A stretch of 64,000 nt of DNA, from the NCBI RefSeq assembly GCF_008065375.1, contig NZ_VJYI01000002.1, positions 434,001 through 498,000 of the forward strand, read 5' to 3'. This stretch comes from Nonomuraea sp. SYSU D8015. Lineage in GTDB: Bacteria; Actinomycetota; Actinomycetes; Streptosporangiales; Streptosporangiaceae. A program made the translations under genes and the position numbers. Below the pieces are notes generated by a model. It searched no databases. It had not been told where the DNA came from and worked only from the letters and a program-made list of their open reading frames with translations. Of this stretch, positions 42,684-50,394 are shown in pieces. How positions within the stretch are numbered: the first letter of the stretch is position 1; every line of letters starts with the position of its first letter.

Positions 42684-43151
42684 GTGGAAGACTTCGACGA
42701 GTTCGTCCGAGCCCGGGGGGACGCGCTCCTCCGGTACGGCTATGTGCTGTCCGGCAATTCCGAGGACGCGGCCGATCTCGTACAGGAGGCGCTGGCCCGC
42801 CTCGGCGACGCCTGGACCCGCGTGCGCAACAAGCACGACCCCGAGGGGTACGTGCGCACGACCATGGTCCGGCTGCACATCAGGTCGTGGCGCAGGCGGC
42901 ACCGGGAGGATTTGGTCGCCGCCGTGCCGGAGCGCGGCGAGCACGACCGGTACGGCGACGCCGACCTCTGGGCCGAGCTCCAGGAGCTGCCCCGCAAGCA
43001 GCGGGCCGTGCTCGTGCTGCGTTACTACGAGGACCTGCCGGACCAGGAGATCGCCGACATCCTCGGCGTCTCCCGCGGAACCGTGCGCAGCCAGGCCGCC
43101 CGTGCTCTGGACAAGCTCCGGATCAAGCGAGTGCTGCAGGAGGCACGATGA
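42684..43151 (+). CDS. SigE-family RNA polymerase sigma factor
   Basis: A 155-aa paralogue of the sigma factor at 40496. The start is GTG (MEDFDEFVRARGDALLRYGY). Region 2: LSGNSEDAADLVQEALARLG. Region 4: LPRKQRAVLVLRYYEDLPDQ with IADILGVSRGTVRSQAARAL. It is coupled by ATGA to the membrane protein that follows. Confidence 0.9.
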   Translation: MEDFDEFVRARGDALLRYGYVLSGNSEDAADLVQEALARLGDAWTRVRNKHDPEGYVRTTMVRLHIRSWRRRHREDLVAAVPERGEHDRYGDADLWAELQELPRKQRAVLVLRYYEDLPDQEIADILGVSRGTVRSQAARALDKLRIKRVLQEAR

Positions 43152-44413
43152 GAGGCGAACAGGACCTGATCCGGACCCTGCGGACGGCCGCCGAACAGGT
43201 GGAGCGGATCGACCTCGCCGAGGCGGTCGCCGCGCGGCGGCGCTCCCGGCGCACCAGGCAGCGGTCGCGGACGCTGCTCGCGGCGGCCGCGGTGGTGGCG
43301 ATCGTCGCCGGCACGACGTTCGCCCTGTCCGGCGGCCAAGAGCGGCGGCCCCAACCCGCCGTGACCCCTTCCGCCCCGGCATCGATCACGCCAGCGGGGA
43401 AGTTGTGGCCGCAGGCGATCGCCAAGGTGCCGGCCACGAACTCCACGGGCTGGAAGATGTACCCGGTGACCGCGCTGAGCCCCACCGAAGTGTTGCTGAT
43501 CGCGAACTCCGCGTTCGAGAAGGCCGGACGTCTGGAGGTGTACGACATGGCACGCAAGAAGACCCGCGTGCTCGGCGACATCCCCAGCCCCAGGAAGAAG
43601 TACTACCTGCAGCACATCGCGGTGAGCTCCCGCTACATCGCCTGGTACGGCGAGACACCGCAAGACCCCGACAAATGGGCGGATTTCTGGATCATGCCTC
43701 GCGCGGGCGGCACGCCCAAGCGGCTGGCCGAGGTCGCGGCCGACGTCGACCGGATCGGTCTCACCGACGACGCCCTGGTGTGGTCGCTGAAGGCGGGAGG
43801 CGGCGTCTACCGCATGCCGCTGACCGGCGGCTCCCCGTCGCCGCTGCCCGGCACCAAGGGGCTCCGCCTGATGTCCTGGCCCTGGGCGGGCGGCTTCGCG
43901 AGCGAGCGTCCGGACGCGAACCAGACCCGGGTCGTCAACCTGGAGACCGGCCGCTCCGCTGACGTGTCGTTGCCCGACCAAGTGGAGATGATGCAGTGTC
44001 ACGCGGAGTGGTGCACCGGCATCGTCGACAGCCGCATGGTCGTGCAACGTGTGGACGGCTCCGCGAGGAAGACCCTCCCGTTCGAGCTCCGGCCGCACGG
44101 GGCGCGCTGGCTGCTGGGCGACCGGTATGCGCTCTTCCAGGTGTACGAACCGGATCGGGAGAAGAAGGGGGTCCCGCTCGGCGCCGTGTACGACCTGGCC
44201 ACCGGCGTGACGGCCGGGCTCGGCGAGCGATCGGGAGCCCCGCTGGGAGGAAATGTGGGGATGGGCGGAAGTTCGTCCTCCCCGTCCTTGACGCCGTTCT
44301 GGGACGCCGACCTGCAGTACTACGAGAAGTGCGGCAGTGGAGGATGCGAGATCAAGGGGCGCGGAGGCGGCAAGGAGTACACCGTCGTGAACCTCGCCGC
44401 CGTCACACGATGA
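43148..44413 (+). CDS. Membrane-anchored beta-propeller protein, second sigma-factor partner
   Basis: A 421-aa paralogue of the protein at 40966. A cytoplasmic N-terminus (MRGEQDLIRTLRTAAEQVER) leads to one membrane helix (about 42-62) and an external propeller-like domain (AVSSRYIAWYGETP, TDDALVWSLKAGGGVYRMPL, GTKGLRLMSWPWAGG). The C-x4-C pair is QCHAEWCTG; a second pair (KCGSGGCEIKG) near the C-terminus is absent in the first copy. Together with the sigma gene it forms a duplicated module. Confidence 0.75.
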   Translation: MRGEQDLIRTLRTAAEQVERIDLAEAVAARRRSRRTRQRSRTLLAAAAVVAIVAGTTFALSGGQERRPQPAVTPSAPASITPAGKLWPQAIAKVPATNSTGWKMYPVTALSPTEVLLIANSAFEKAGRLEVYDMARKKTRVLGDIPSPRKKYYLQHIAVSSRYIAWYGETPQDPDKWADFWIMPRAGGTPKRLAEVAADVDRIGLTDDALVWSLKAGGGVYRMPLTGGSPSPLPGTKGLRLMSWPWAGGFASERPDANQTRVVNLETGRSADVSLPDQVEMMQCHAEWCTGIVDSRMVVQRVDGSARKTLPFELRPHGARWLLGDRYALFQVYEPDREKKGVPLGAVYDLATGVTAGLGERSGAPLGGNVGMGGSSSSPSLTPFWDADLQYYEKCGSGGCEIKGRGGGKEYTVVNLAAVTR

Positions 44414-44669
44414 TCGCCACGATCGCCGCCACGGCGAGCAGCCCGAGGTAAGCCAGCACGAGCCGGGTGTCCCTGAGCAGGCATTTGCTCCGGGTCAGCC
44501 CGGCTCGGCGCGCCTTCCAGTAGCCGGCGAAGCCCAGCACCGCGAACCCCAGAACCGCCCACGGCCCCAGCAGCCAGGCCAGGAGCGCGACCGTGGCGTA
44601 CACGCACAGCCGGAGCGGGTCGTAGGGCTGGGCGTCTTTCACCGGGCCGCCTGGTCGGGTGTCCTTCAT
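44403..44669 (-). CDS. Small membrane protein at the end of the Tes-like operon
   Basis: An 88-aa protein, ATG 44669 overlapping the radical SAM stop (ATGA); the longer open frame is a shadow of that gene. Two to three hydrophobic helices: LRLCVYATVALLAWLLG, AVLGFAVLGFAGYW and LVLAYLGLLAVAAIVAIIV. A basic loop (KARRAGLTRSKCLLR) separates them. No family recognised. Tight coupling implies a role with the radical SAM/Lgt-like enzymes. Confidence 0.7.
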   Translation of the reverse strand: MKDTRPGGPVKDAQPYDPLRLCVYATVALLAWLLGPWAVLGFAVLGFAGYWKARRAGLTRSKCLLRDTRLVLAYLGLLAVAAIVAIIV

Positions 44670-46183
44670 CGGGCCACCGCCGAGAGCCGTTGCCGGGAGA
44701 GTTGCGGCCAGGCCTGCACGGCGCAGAAGGGCGCGCACTGGTCCTGCTCGGCCCGCGTGCCCACGTGCACGCAGCACTGGGTGAGCCGCTCCTCGATCAT
44801 GGTCGAGATGTCCATGAACGGCTTGACCGTGATCCGCACCACCCGCTCCCCCAGCATCCTGCGGAGTTTCCTGCGCCGGCCCGGCAGCGCCGAGGAGGCG
44901 AGGGTGAGGAGGGTGGAGACGCCGAGGTCGCAGTTCTCGCAGATGTTGCGCCACAGGTCGCCGATCTGCGGATGCGAGAGGGAGGACTGCTCCGAGAGCA
45001 GGCCGAGCAGCGATTCCTGTACGGCGAGGCGTAGCTCGCGCGGGATCTCGGAGTCGGCGATGCGGTTGGAGACCAGGCCCAGGTTCTCCTTCAGGCGGTC
45101 GTGGCCGATCAGCGCGGTGAGGGAGCGCCACTGCCGGGCGTCGTCACGGATCAGGTAGCCGACCGAGCAGCAGTGCGGATGGGAGCAGGGCAGGGCGGTG
45201 AGGTCGCGCCAGGTCACCAGGCCGCCGGTCTGCGGGCCGAGGCGCTTGAGCACGCCGGTGTGGGTGAGCCTGTTCATGGGGTCGATGGCGCCGGACCGGC
45301 CCGAGCCGAACTGGGGCTGCAGGGAGACGCCGCCGACGTACGGGGTGTCGAGCGCGAGGCGTACGACGTCGCCCATCTCGCCGTCGTTGACGTCCAGGGC
45401 CGCGGTCATGACCAGGGTGGTGAAGATCTCCCGCTCCGACAGCCGCTGCACGGCCTGGGCCTTGAGGTGACGCAGGTCGCCGCCCCGGTGGTGTTTCGAG
45501 GCGTGGGCCGAGGAGCCGTCGTACTGGAGGTAGACCTCCACCCGCTCCCTGTGCTCGGTGAGGAGGTCGAGGAGGGAGTCGTCCCTGGCCACGAGGACGC
45601 CGTTGGTGTTGATCAGGATGCGGGTGATCGGGCGGCTCGTCAGCTCTTCCAGGAGGGTTTTGAGCTCGGGGTGGAGGGTGGGCTCGCCGCCGCTCAGCAT
45701 GAGGACGTCGAGTTTGCCGTTCTCCCGTTTCAGGCGCTGGTCGACGTTGGCGAGGACGTCGGGGACGGGGACGAGGCCGGGGAGGTCCGGGGAGCTGTCC
45801 GCGAAGCAGGTGGGGCAGCGCAGGTTGCAGGTCTCGGCGATGTCCTCGAGGAGGATGCAGGTGTGCTGGGTCTGCATCTCGGGGAGGCCGGTGAGGTAGG
45901 CGAGGGGGATAGGGAGGAAGTTGCCGGGCGTATCGGGGATGTGCTGCTTCGTGGGAGCGGTCCACTCCTCCAGATATTTGAGGATTTCTGGGTCTTCGTC
46001 GTACAAAGTCCGGATGAAGCCGTGTTCGCGGCAGCCGCGCTCCAGCCACACCTTGCCGTCGCGTTCGGCCAGATAGCCGCTCAGCCGCTCGACCTGGTCG
46101 AGGTCGCGGCCGTGGCATTCCGGGCAGAACGCGTTGACGTACCTGAGGATGCGGTCGCCCCGCAGACCCATCCCTGCGCTCAT
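44666..46183 (-). CDS. Radical SAM enzyme resembling tetraether lipid synthase (Tes/MJ0619-like)
   Basis: A 505-aa enzyme, ATG 46183 overlapping the Lgt-like stop. The N-terminal Cys domain has FCPECHG (C20, C23) and ERGCREHG (C51). The radical SAM cluster motif is ETCNLRCPTC (C119, C123, C126). Extra Cys motifs follow: LPCSHPHCCSVGYL, NICENCDLG, and a C-terminal QCCVHVGTRAEQDQCAPFC. This layout, with ERDGKVWLERGCREHG after the first Cys pair, is that of the Tes family (MJ0619), which joins lipid tails by carbon-carbon bonds in archaea. The substrate here is unknown, but adjacency to an Lgt-like acyltransferase points to a lipid. Confidence 0.8.
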   Translation of the reverse strand: MSAGMGLRGDRILRYVNAFCPECHGRDLDQVERLSGYLAERDGKVWLERGCREHGFIRTLYDEDPEILKYLEEWTAPTKQHIPDTPGNFLPIPLAYLTGLPEMQTQHTCILLEDIAETCNLRCPTCFADSSPDLPGLVPVPDVLANVDQRLKRENGKLDVLMLSGGEPTLHPELKTLLEELTSRPITRILINTNGVLVARDDSLLDLLTEHRERVEVYLQYDGSSAHASKHHRGGDLRHLKAQAVQRLSEREIFTTLVMTAALDVNDGEMGDVVRLALDTPYVGGVSLQPQFGSGRSGAIDPMNRLTHTGVLKRLGPQTGGLVTWRDLTALPCSHPHCCSVGYLIRDDARQWRSLTALIGHDRLKENLGLVSNRIADSEIPRELRLAVQESLLGLLSEQSSLSHPQIGDLWRNICENCDLGVSTLLTLASSALPGRRRKLRRMLGERVVRITVKPFMDISTMIEERLTQCCVHVGTRAEQDQCAPFCAVQAWPQLSRQRLSAVAR

Positions 46184-46914
46184 GTGAAGACCTTCCGCTG
46201 GAAGAGGGGATCGTAGTAGCCGCGCCGCCAGCCGTACGCGAGCCTGAGCGCGAGCAGCGGCAGCCCGGCCGTCAGGAACCACTGGGGGCCGGTCAAGCCG
46301 AGCCAGAGCGTCTCGTTGGCTCTGGTGAACTCGACGAGGAAGCGGAAGGCGGCGTACGCGGCGAGGTAGAGCGTGAACAGTTCGCCGGGCTGCGTGAGCC
46401 GCTTGCGCGCCCACATGAGCGCGGCGAACGCGGCGAGCTGGAAGATGATCTCGTAGATGAACGACGGGTGCATGGCCTGGCCGGCCAGGCAGCCGGGGCA
46501 CTCGGGCGTCGACGCCGGGGCGTGCACGCCCCAGGGCAGATCGGTGGGGCGGCCCGGGGCCTCGGTGAGATGGCAGCCGATCCGGCCGACGGCCATGCCG
46601 AGCGCCACGGCCGGGGCGAACAGGTCGCCGGTGCGCTCCTTGTAGCCGATGATCTTCTTGGCCACCAGCACGCCGACGTACGCGCCGGTCAGGCCGCCGA
46701 GGATGCTGCGGGAGCCGTACAGCCAGAGGTCCTTGAGGTCGAGGGTCTCCAGCCAGCCGGCCAGCCGCATCCCGATGGCGCCGCCGACCAGGGCGCCGGT
46801 GACGGCGATCAGCGACTGCTCGTTGAGCGCTCCCCGGCGCCGGGCCTCGCGTACGAAGACGACGGAGGCCACGAAGACGCCCAGGCCGACGAAGATCTCG
46901 TGGAGGGGGAGCAT
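46180..46914 (-). CDS. Divergent prolipoprotein diacylglyceryl transferase-like protein
   Basis: A 244-aa integral membrane protein with about seven helices. The Lgt signature is changed: GRIGCHLTEAPG instead of GRxGNFxNxE, so the key Asn is Cys; the downstream HPSFIYE matches RHPSQLYE of Lgt, and FLVEFTRANE matches the C-terminal Arg/Glu region. It is therefore an Lgt-family enzyme of changed specificity, not the housekeeping lgt. It may transfer a phospholipid-derived group. It is coupled to the Tes-like gene. Confidence 0.78.
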   Translation of the reverse strand: MLPLHEIFVGLGVFVASVVFVREARRRGALNEQSLIAVTGALVGGAIGMRLAGWLETLDLKDLWLYGSRSILGGLTGAYVGVLVAKKIIGYKERTGDLFAPAVALGMAVGRIGCHLTEAPGRPTDLPWGVHAPASTPECPGCLAGQAMHPSFIYEIIFQLAAFAALMWARKRLTQPGELFTLYLAAYAAFRFLVEFTRANETLWLGLTGPQWFLTAGLPLLALRLAYGWRRGYYDPLFQRKVFT

Positions 46915-46915
46915 G

Positions 46916-47410
46916 TCAGGCGTACAGTTCCGGGTTCAGGCCGGTGCAGATGCCGGCGGACAGGATCGACCACAGCGCCCAGCCGATCATGAGCCCGAGT
47001 CCCAGACCCTTGGTCCAGGGGCGTCGCATGAACAGCAGGCCGCCGCCGACACCTAGGCCGATGAGGGCGAGCACTGTCGTACCCGCCGCCACGTAGATGT
47101 TGCCGGCGCTTTCGGCGCCCATGGAGGCGAAGAGGATGAAGAAGAAGATGACGGTGTTGAGGACGCTGTAGACGATGAGGCCGACGAACATGAGCCCGAT
47201 GAGCAGTCCTGCGGACCCGGCGCCGGACGGGGGTGGTGGCGGCGGTGGCATGTAACCGTGTCCGTACCCCTGTCCAGACCCATACCCGTACCCGTATCCA
47301 TGCCCGTGCCCGTAGGGATGCGGACCGTCCGGCGGGGGCGGGCCATCGGGAGGGGGCGGGCCATCGGGAGGGGGCGGGCCATCGGGAGGGGGCGGTGGCG
47401 GCATGTTCAC
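46916..47410 (-). CDS. Proline-rich membrane protein (paralogue 1)
   Basis: A 164-aa protein. GTG 47410 overlaps the preceding stop (GTGA); ATG 47404 is the alternative. The N-terminus has four PPPPDG units and a Gly/Tyr/His-rich segment (HPYGHGHGYGYGYGSG), then three membrane helices. The C-terminus SAGICTGLNPELYA is almost the same as that of the paralogue at 47407 (SAGWCTGLNPGLYS). The conserved tail Cys could be a functional or lipid-modified residue. Function unknown. Confidence 0.7.
   Translation of the reverse strand: MNMPPPPPPDGPPPPDGPPPPDGPPPPDGPHPYGHGHGYGYGYGSGQGYGHGYMPPPPPPPSGAGSAGLLIGLMFVGLIVYSVLNTVIFFFILFASMGAESAGNIYVAAGTTVLALIGLGVGGGLLFMRRPWTKGLGLGLMIGWALWSILSAGICTGLNPELYA
47328..47403 (-). 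repeat. Coding 18-bp tandem repeats (PPPPDG)
   Basis: Three to four near-identical 18-bp units (plus-strand reading GGGAGGGGGCGGGCCATC) encode the PPPPDG repeat of the membrane protein. In-frame, so unit number may vary without breaking the gene. Confidence 0.85.
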
Positions 47411-47733
47411 GAGTACAACCCCGGATTGAGCCCCGTGCACCAGCCGGCGCTGATGATCGACGTGAGCGACCAACCGATCATCAGCCCCAGCCCGAGCCCG
47501 ATCGACCAGGATTTCCGCAGCAGCACCAACACCAGCCCCACGCCGATGCCCACCAGCGCCAGCAGCCCGGCCGCCACCCCCAGCGCCACCGTCGACTCGA
47601 GGTTCAGCGCGACGACACCGACGATCACGTTGACGACGGCGTAGGTGAAGACCCCGGCGAACGCCAGCCCCACTATCACCCCCGTGTTGCGCGGCGGCTC
47701 GGATGGCGGAGGCGGCGACGAGGGCGGCGGCAT
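47407..47733 (-). CDS. Proline-rich membrane protein (paralogue 2)
   Basis: A 108-aa protein, ATG 47733 (MPPPSSPPPPSEPPRNTGVI). A Pro-rich cytoplasmic N-terminus precedes three membrane helices (GLAFAGVFTYAVVNVIVGVV and two more), and the C-terminus is SAGWCTGLNPGLYS. It is a tandem duplicate of the gene that follows, and lies 24 nt after the response regulator, so it is in the same operon. Confidence 0.72.
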   Translation of the reverse strand: MPPPSSPPPPSEPPRNTGVIVGLAFAGVFTYAVVNVIVGVVALNLESTVALGVAAGLLALVGIGVGLVLVLLRKSWSIGLGLGLMIGWSLTSIISAGWCTGLNPGLYS

Positions 47734-47757
47734 GCTCACGCCGCACACATTACGGCG

Positions 47758-48396
47758 CTAAGTGCCCTCTGAGTAGTAAATCGCCGCCTGCACGCGGCTC
47801 TTCAGTCCCAGCTTGTTGAGTACGCGGCTGACATGCGTCTTCGTGGTGGCCTCCGCCATGTCCAGCTCCTTGGCGATCTCGGCGTTCGACAGGCCTCGCC
47901 CGATGCAGGCCAGCACTTCCCGCTCCCGAGGCGTCAGGCTCTCCGGATCGGCCGCCGGCTCCCTGCGCGACGAGGCGGTCGCCTGCTGGGCGAAGGCCGC
48001 GATCAGCTTCCGCGTGACACTCGGCGAGATCAGGCCGTCTCCGCGCGCCACCAGGCGTACCGCCTCCACCAGCGAGTCGGCCTCGGTGTTCTTCAGCAGG
48101 AAACCCGCCGCGCCGGCCCGGAGGGCGCCGAAGACGTACTCGTCGACGTCGAACGTCGTCAGGATCAGCACGTCGCAGACCCCCGCCAACTCCCTGGTGG
48201 CCGAGATGCCGTCGAGGCGCGGCATGCGTACGTCCATCAACACCACGTCGGGCCGCAGCTCCCGCGCCATGGCCACGGCCTGCTCCCCGTCACCCGCCTC
48301 CCCGACGACCTCGATGTCCGCCACACCGTCGAGGATCAACGCGATCCCGGCCCTGACCGCCGCATGATCGTCAGCCACCAACACCCTGATGGTCAC
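47758..48396 (-). CDS. NarL/LuxR-family response regulator
   Basis: A 212-aa regulator. GTG 48396 follows GGAGG; upstream codons are non-family. Receiver: RVLVADDHAAVRAGIALIL (acidic pocket), phospho-Asp in RPDVVLMDVRMPRLDG, Lys in GAAGFLLKNTE. The LuxR-type HTH is SLTPREREVLACIGRGLSNA. It pairs with the histidine kinase 22 nt upstream and heads the Lgt/Tes-like genes downstream on one strand. Confidence 0.93.
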   Translation of the reverse strand: MTIRVLVADDHAAVRAGIALILDGVADIEVVGEAGDGEQAVAMARELRPDVVLMDVRMPRLDGISATRELAGVCDVLILTTFDVDEYVFGALRAGAAGFLLKNTEADSLVEAVRLVARGDGLISPSVTRKLIAAFAQQATASSRREPAADPESLTPREREVLACIGRGLSNAEIAKELDMAEATTKTHVSRVLNKLGLKSRVQAAIYYSEGT

Positions 48397-48418
48397 CGCC
48401 CCGCCTCCAAACCTCTCA

Positions 48419-49645
48419 TCACTCAGAAGCAGCCGTACCGGCGGCCGCGGACGTGAACGCCGAACCGCTCTGCTCATCGGAGGTAGGGAGCATGGCCATC
48501 ACCCGCCACCGATCTTCCCAGTGCCTTCCCGGCGACGTATCAGACTCGGCTGAGGGGGCGGCCACGACGCCGGCCTCGAAGGAACCGCCGACCAGAGAGG
48601 CCCGCTCCCGCATGCCGATCAGCCCCGCTCCGGCCCCGGGCAACCGCGCCCCATTCCCGCCCAGAGCGTTGTCCACGGTGATCACCACCCGCCCGGCCTC
48701 GTACGCGACCACCACCTCCACCGGCGAGTCCCCATGCTTGAGCGCGTTGGTCAGCGCCTCCTGCAGAATCCGATACCCCGCGAGGTCGACGGAGGCCGGC
48801 ACCTCGCGCCGCTCTCCCTCAATCCGCGACTCGACGCCGAGCCCGGCCCGCCTGACCCTCGCCACCAGCGTCTCCGCATCGGCCAGCCGCGGCCGGGTGG
48901 CCTCCACCTCGGCGTCGTCCCCTTCCTGACGCAACAGCCCGATCATGGATCGCATCTCCGCCATCCCCTTCACGCTGTTCTCCCGCACGGACTCCATGAC
49001 CTTCCGTACGGTCCCCGGATCGAGATCCTTACGAGAGAGCGCGGCCGTGGACTGGATGGCGATGGCGCTGAAGTGATTGGCGATCATGTCATGCAGCTCG
49101 CGAGCCATCCGCGTCCGCTCGGCGGCGATGGCCGCCTGCCGATCCAGCTCCGCCAGATGCGCCACCTGCTCGGCCCGCGCCCGCTCGACCGCCGCCCGAT
49201 CCCGCTGCTCCCGCAGCACCAGCGCCGTCGTAACCGGCGTGACCAGCACCAGCCCCGCCTGCACCCCCATGACCGCCAGCATCCGCCAATCCTCCGCGAT
49301 GAACCCGGCTATGGCCCCACCCGCGACCGCCAGCACACTGGTCACCCCAAGCAGCACCCGCGCGAACCCGGCCGGCCCATAGAGCGCCGCGGCGTACAGA
49401 TTGTCGGTGAACACGAGCACGGTGCCGAGCGACGGCCCCACGAACCCGTCGACGGTGACCGCGACCACCCCGAGCCCCAGCGAGACCAGCGGCGCCCGCT
49501 GCCGCACCACCACCCCCGCACAGGCGATCGCCAACGGCACGACCAGCACCCACGCAGGCACTTCCCGCTCGAGATGGGCGCGCCCCGCGATCAACACCAC
49601 ACCCACCGCAAAGGCCACCCCGGCCCCCAACGCCGCCCGCTTCAT
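48419..49645 (-). CDS. HisKA_3-type sensor histidine kinase
   Basis: A 408-aa kinase, ATG 49645 (MKRAALGAGVAFAVGVVLIA). Five or so membrane helices occupy the first 150 residues with little external sequence, so it may sense membrane state. DHp helix: RMARELHDMIANHFSAIAIQ (phospho-His in ELHD). N-box: LAGYRILQEALTNALKHGDS; G-boxes: VITVDNALGG and GAGAGLIGMRERA. Its partner is the response regulator at 47758. Together they probably control the lipid-type operon downstream. Confidence 0.92.
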   Translation of the reverse strand: MKRAALGAGVAFAVGVVLIAGRAHLEREVPAWVLVVPLAIACAGVVVRQRAPLVSLGLGVVAVTVDGFVGPSLGTVLVFTDNLYAAALYGPAGFARVLLGVTSVLAVAGGAIAGFIAEDWRMLAVMGVQAGLVLVTPVTTALVLREQRDRAAVERARAEQVAHLAELDRQAAIAAERTRMARELHDMIANHFSAIAIQSTAALSRKDLDPGTVRKVMESVRENSVKGMAEMRSMIGLLRQEGDDAEVEATRPRLADAETLVARVRRAGLGVESRIEGERREVPASVDLAGYRILQEALTNALKHGDSPVEVVVAYEAGRVVITVDNALGGNGARLPGAGAGLIGMRERASLVGGSFEAGVVAAPSAESDTSPGRHWEDRWRVMAMLPTSDEQSGSAFTSAAAGTAASE

Positions 49646-49814
49646 CCCTCCATCCCACCACCCCGAACCCCCCGCCGCCCTCCTGCGAGCGACCCGCCTG
49701 TGGATACACCCTTCGATGTATCCCCACCCCTGGTTTCGGGGGCCGGACGGGCCCACGATTGCGTTAACTGGTTCGAGTCACTCTCAGAACCCGCTATGCT
49801 TGCTTACGCAGCGA

Positions 49815-49887
49815 GCGGCCGTAGCTCAATGGATAGAGCATCTGACTACGGATCAGAAGGTTAGGGGTTCGAGTCCTCTCGGCCGCG
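49815..49887 (+). tRNA. tRNA-Arg (anticodon ACG)
   Basis: A 73-nt cloverleaf: acceptor GCGGCCG pairs with CGGCCGC. The D arm is GCTCAATGGATAGAGC. The anticodon stem-loop TCTGACTACGGATCAGA has anticodon ACG. The T arm is AGGGGTTCGAGTCCTCT. CCA not encoded. A strong terminator follows at 49897-49931. Confidence 0.96.
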
Positions 49888-49896
49888 CTCCAGCTC

Positions 49897-49931
49897 AAAG
49901 GCCCTCTGGGATGATCCCGGAGGGCCTTTTT
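49897..49931 (+). terminator. Intrinsic terminator after tRNA-Arg
   Basis: A 10-bp stem (49897-49906 with 49920-49929), an inner GGGA/TCCC step, and a run of five T at the end. It ends the tRNA transcript 10 nt after the mature 3' end. Confidence 0.85.
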
Positions 49932-50022
49932 CGTGGCCGTACAGCAGCGTTGTACAGCAACGAGGCCAGTCGAGCTTGTCATTCCGGAGCCCTGAGGCCC
50001 CGCCGGAGGCTGCATTGAGGGG

Positions 50023-50054
50023 TTGCATCCTGTACCGAGGTACAGGGTTACCGT
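50023..50054 (+). promoter_or_regulatory. Orphan MerR-type operator/promoter
   Basis: TTGCAT (-35, 50023-50028) is followed by the perfect inverted repeat CCTGTACC-GA-GGTACAGG (50029-50046) and TACCGT/TTACCG (-10, about 50048-50054). The 19-20-nt spacing between boxes with a dyad inside is the hallmark of heavy-metal-type MerR promoters. No merR gene follows; a truncated reading frame does. Confidence 0.7.
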
Positions 50055-50376
50055 CGAGCTACAGGCGACGAGTTCGACGAGCCGTTCGTGACGGCGCTGC
50101 GTGGACTGGAGCGCGTGGGGCCGAGGCATCTGCGGCTCACGTTGGAAGGCGGTTCGCAGGTGGAGGAGACCGTGAGGGACCTGACCGCCCAGGAGACGTG
50201 TTGCTGCTCCTTCTTCGCCTTCTCCCTGGCCCCCGGGCACGCGCGGCTGGTCGTGGATGTGGAGGTCCCCGCCGTTTCATGTCAGGGTGCTGGACGGGCT
50301 GCAAGATCGCGCGATTCAGGCGGCTCCGTTGCCGTTCTCCGATCTGGCGGCGGCAGGCGCGAACGCCGACGTCTAA
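50055..50376 (+). pseudogene. Frameshifted remnant of a MerR-operon protein
   Basis: Frame 2 reads DEFDEPFVTALRGLERVGP, LRLTLEGGSQVEETVRDLTA and QETCCCSFFAFSLAPGHARL; after a one-base shift near 50278 the protein continues HVRVLDGLQDRAIQAAPLP to the stop at 50376. The pattern (a C-terminal module with DLTARExxCCSFF) is one I associate with actinobacterial metal/arsenic-type operons, but the family is not firmly known. The 5' part and start are missing, directly after the MerR-type operator. Confidence 0.6.
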
Positions 50377-50394
50377 CTGATCGGCAGCCTATGG

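Noticed and set aside
47328..47403. Regular 18-bp repeats resembling a short CRISPR-like array
   Set aside because: Units are contiguous without spacers, in frame, and encode PPPPDG of a membrane protein.
49794..50240. Minus-strand 148-aa ORF containing ERTRTPNLLIRSQMLYPLSY
   Set aside because: This is the reverse-strand translation of the tRNA-Arg gene and its terminator, a well-known false ORF; no independent coding signal.
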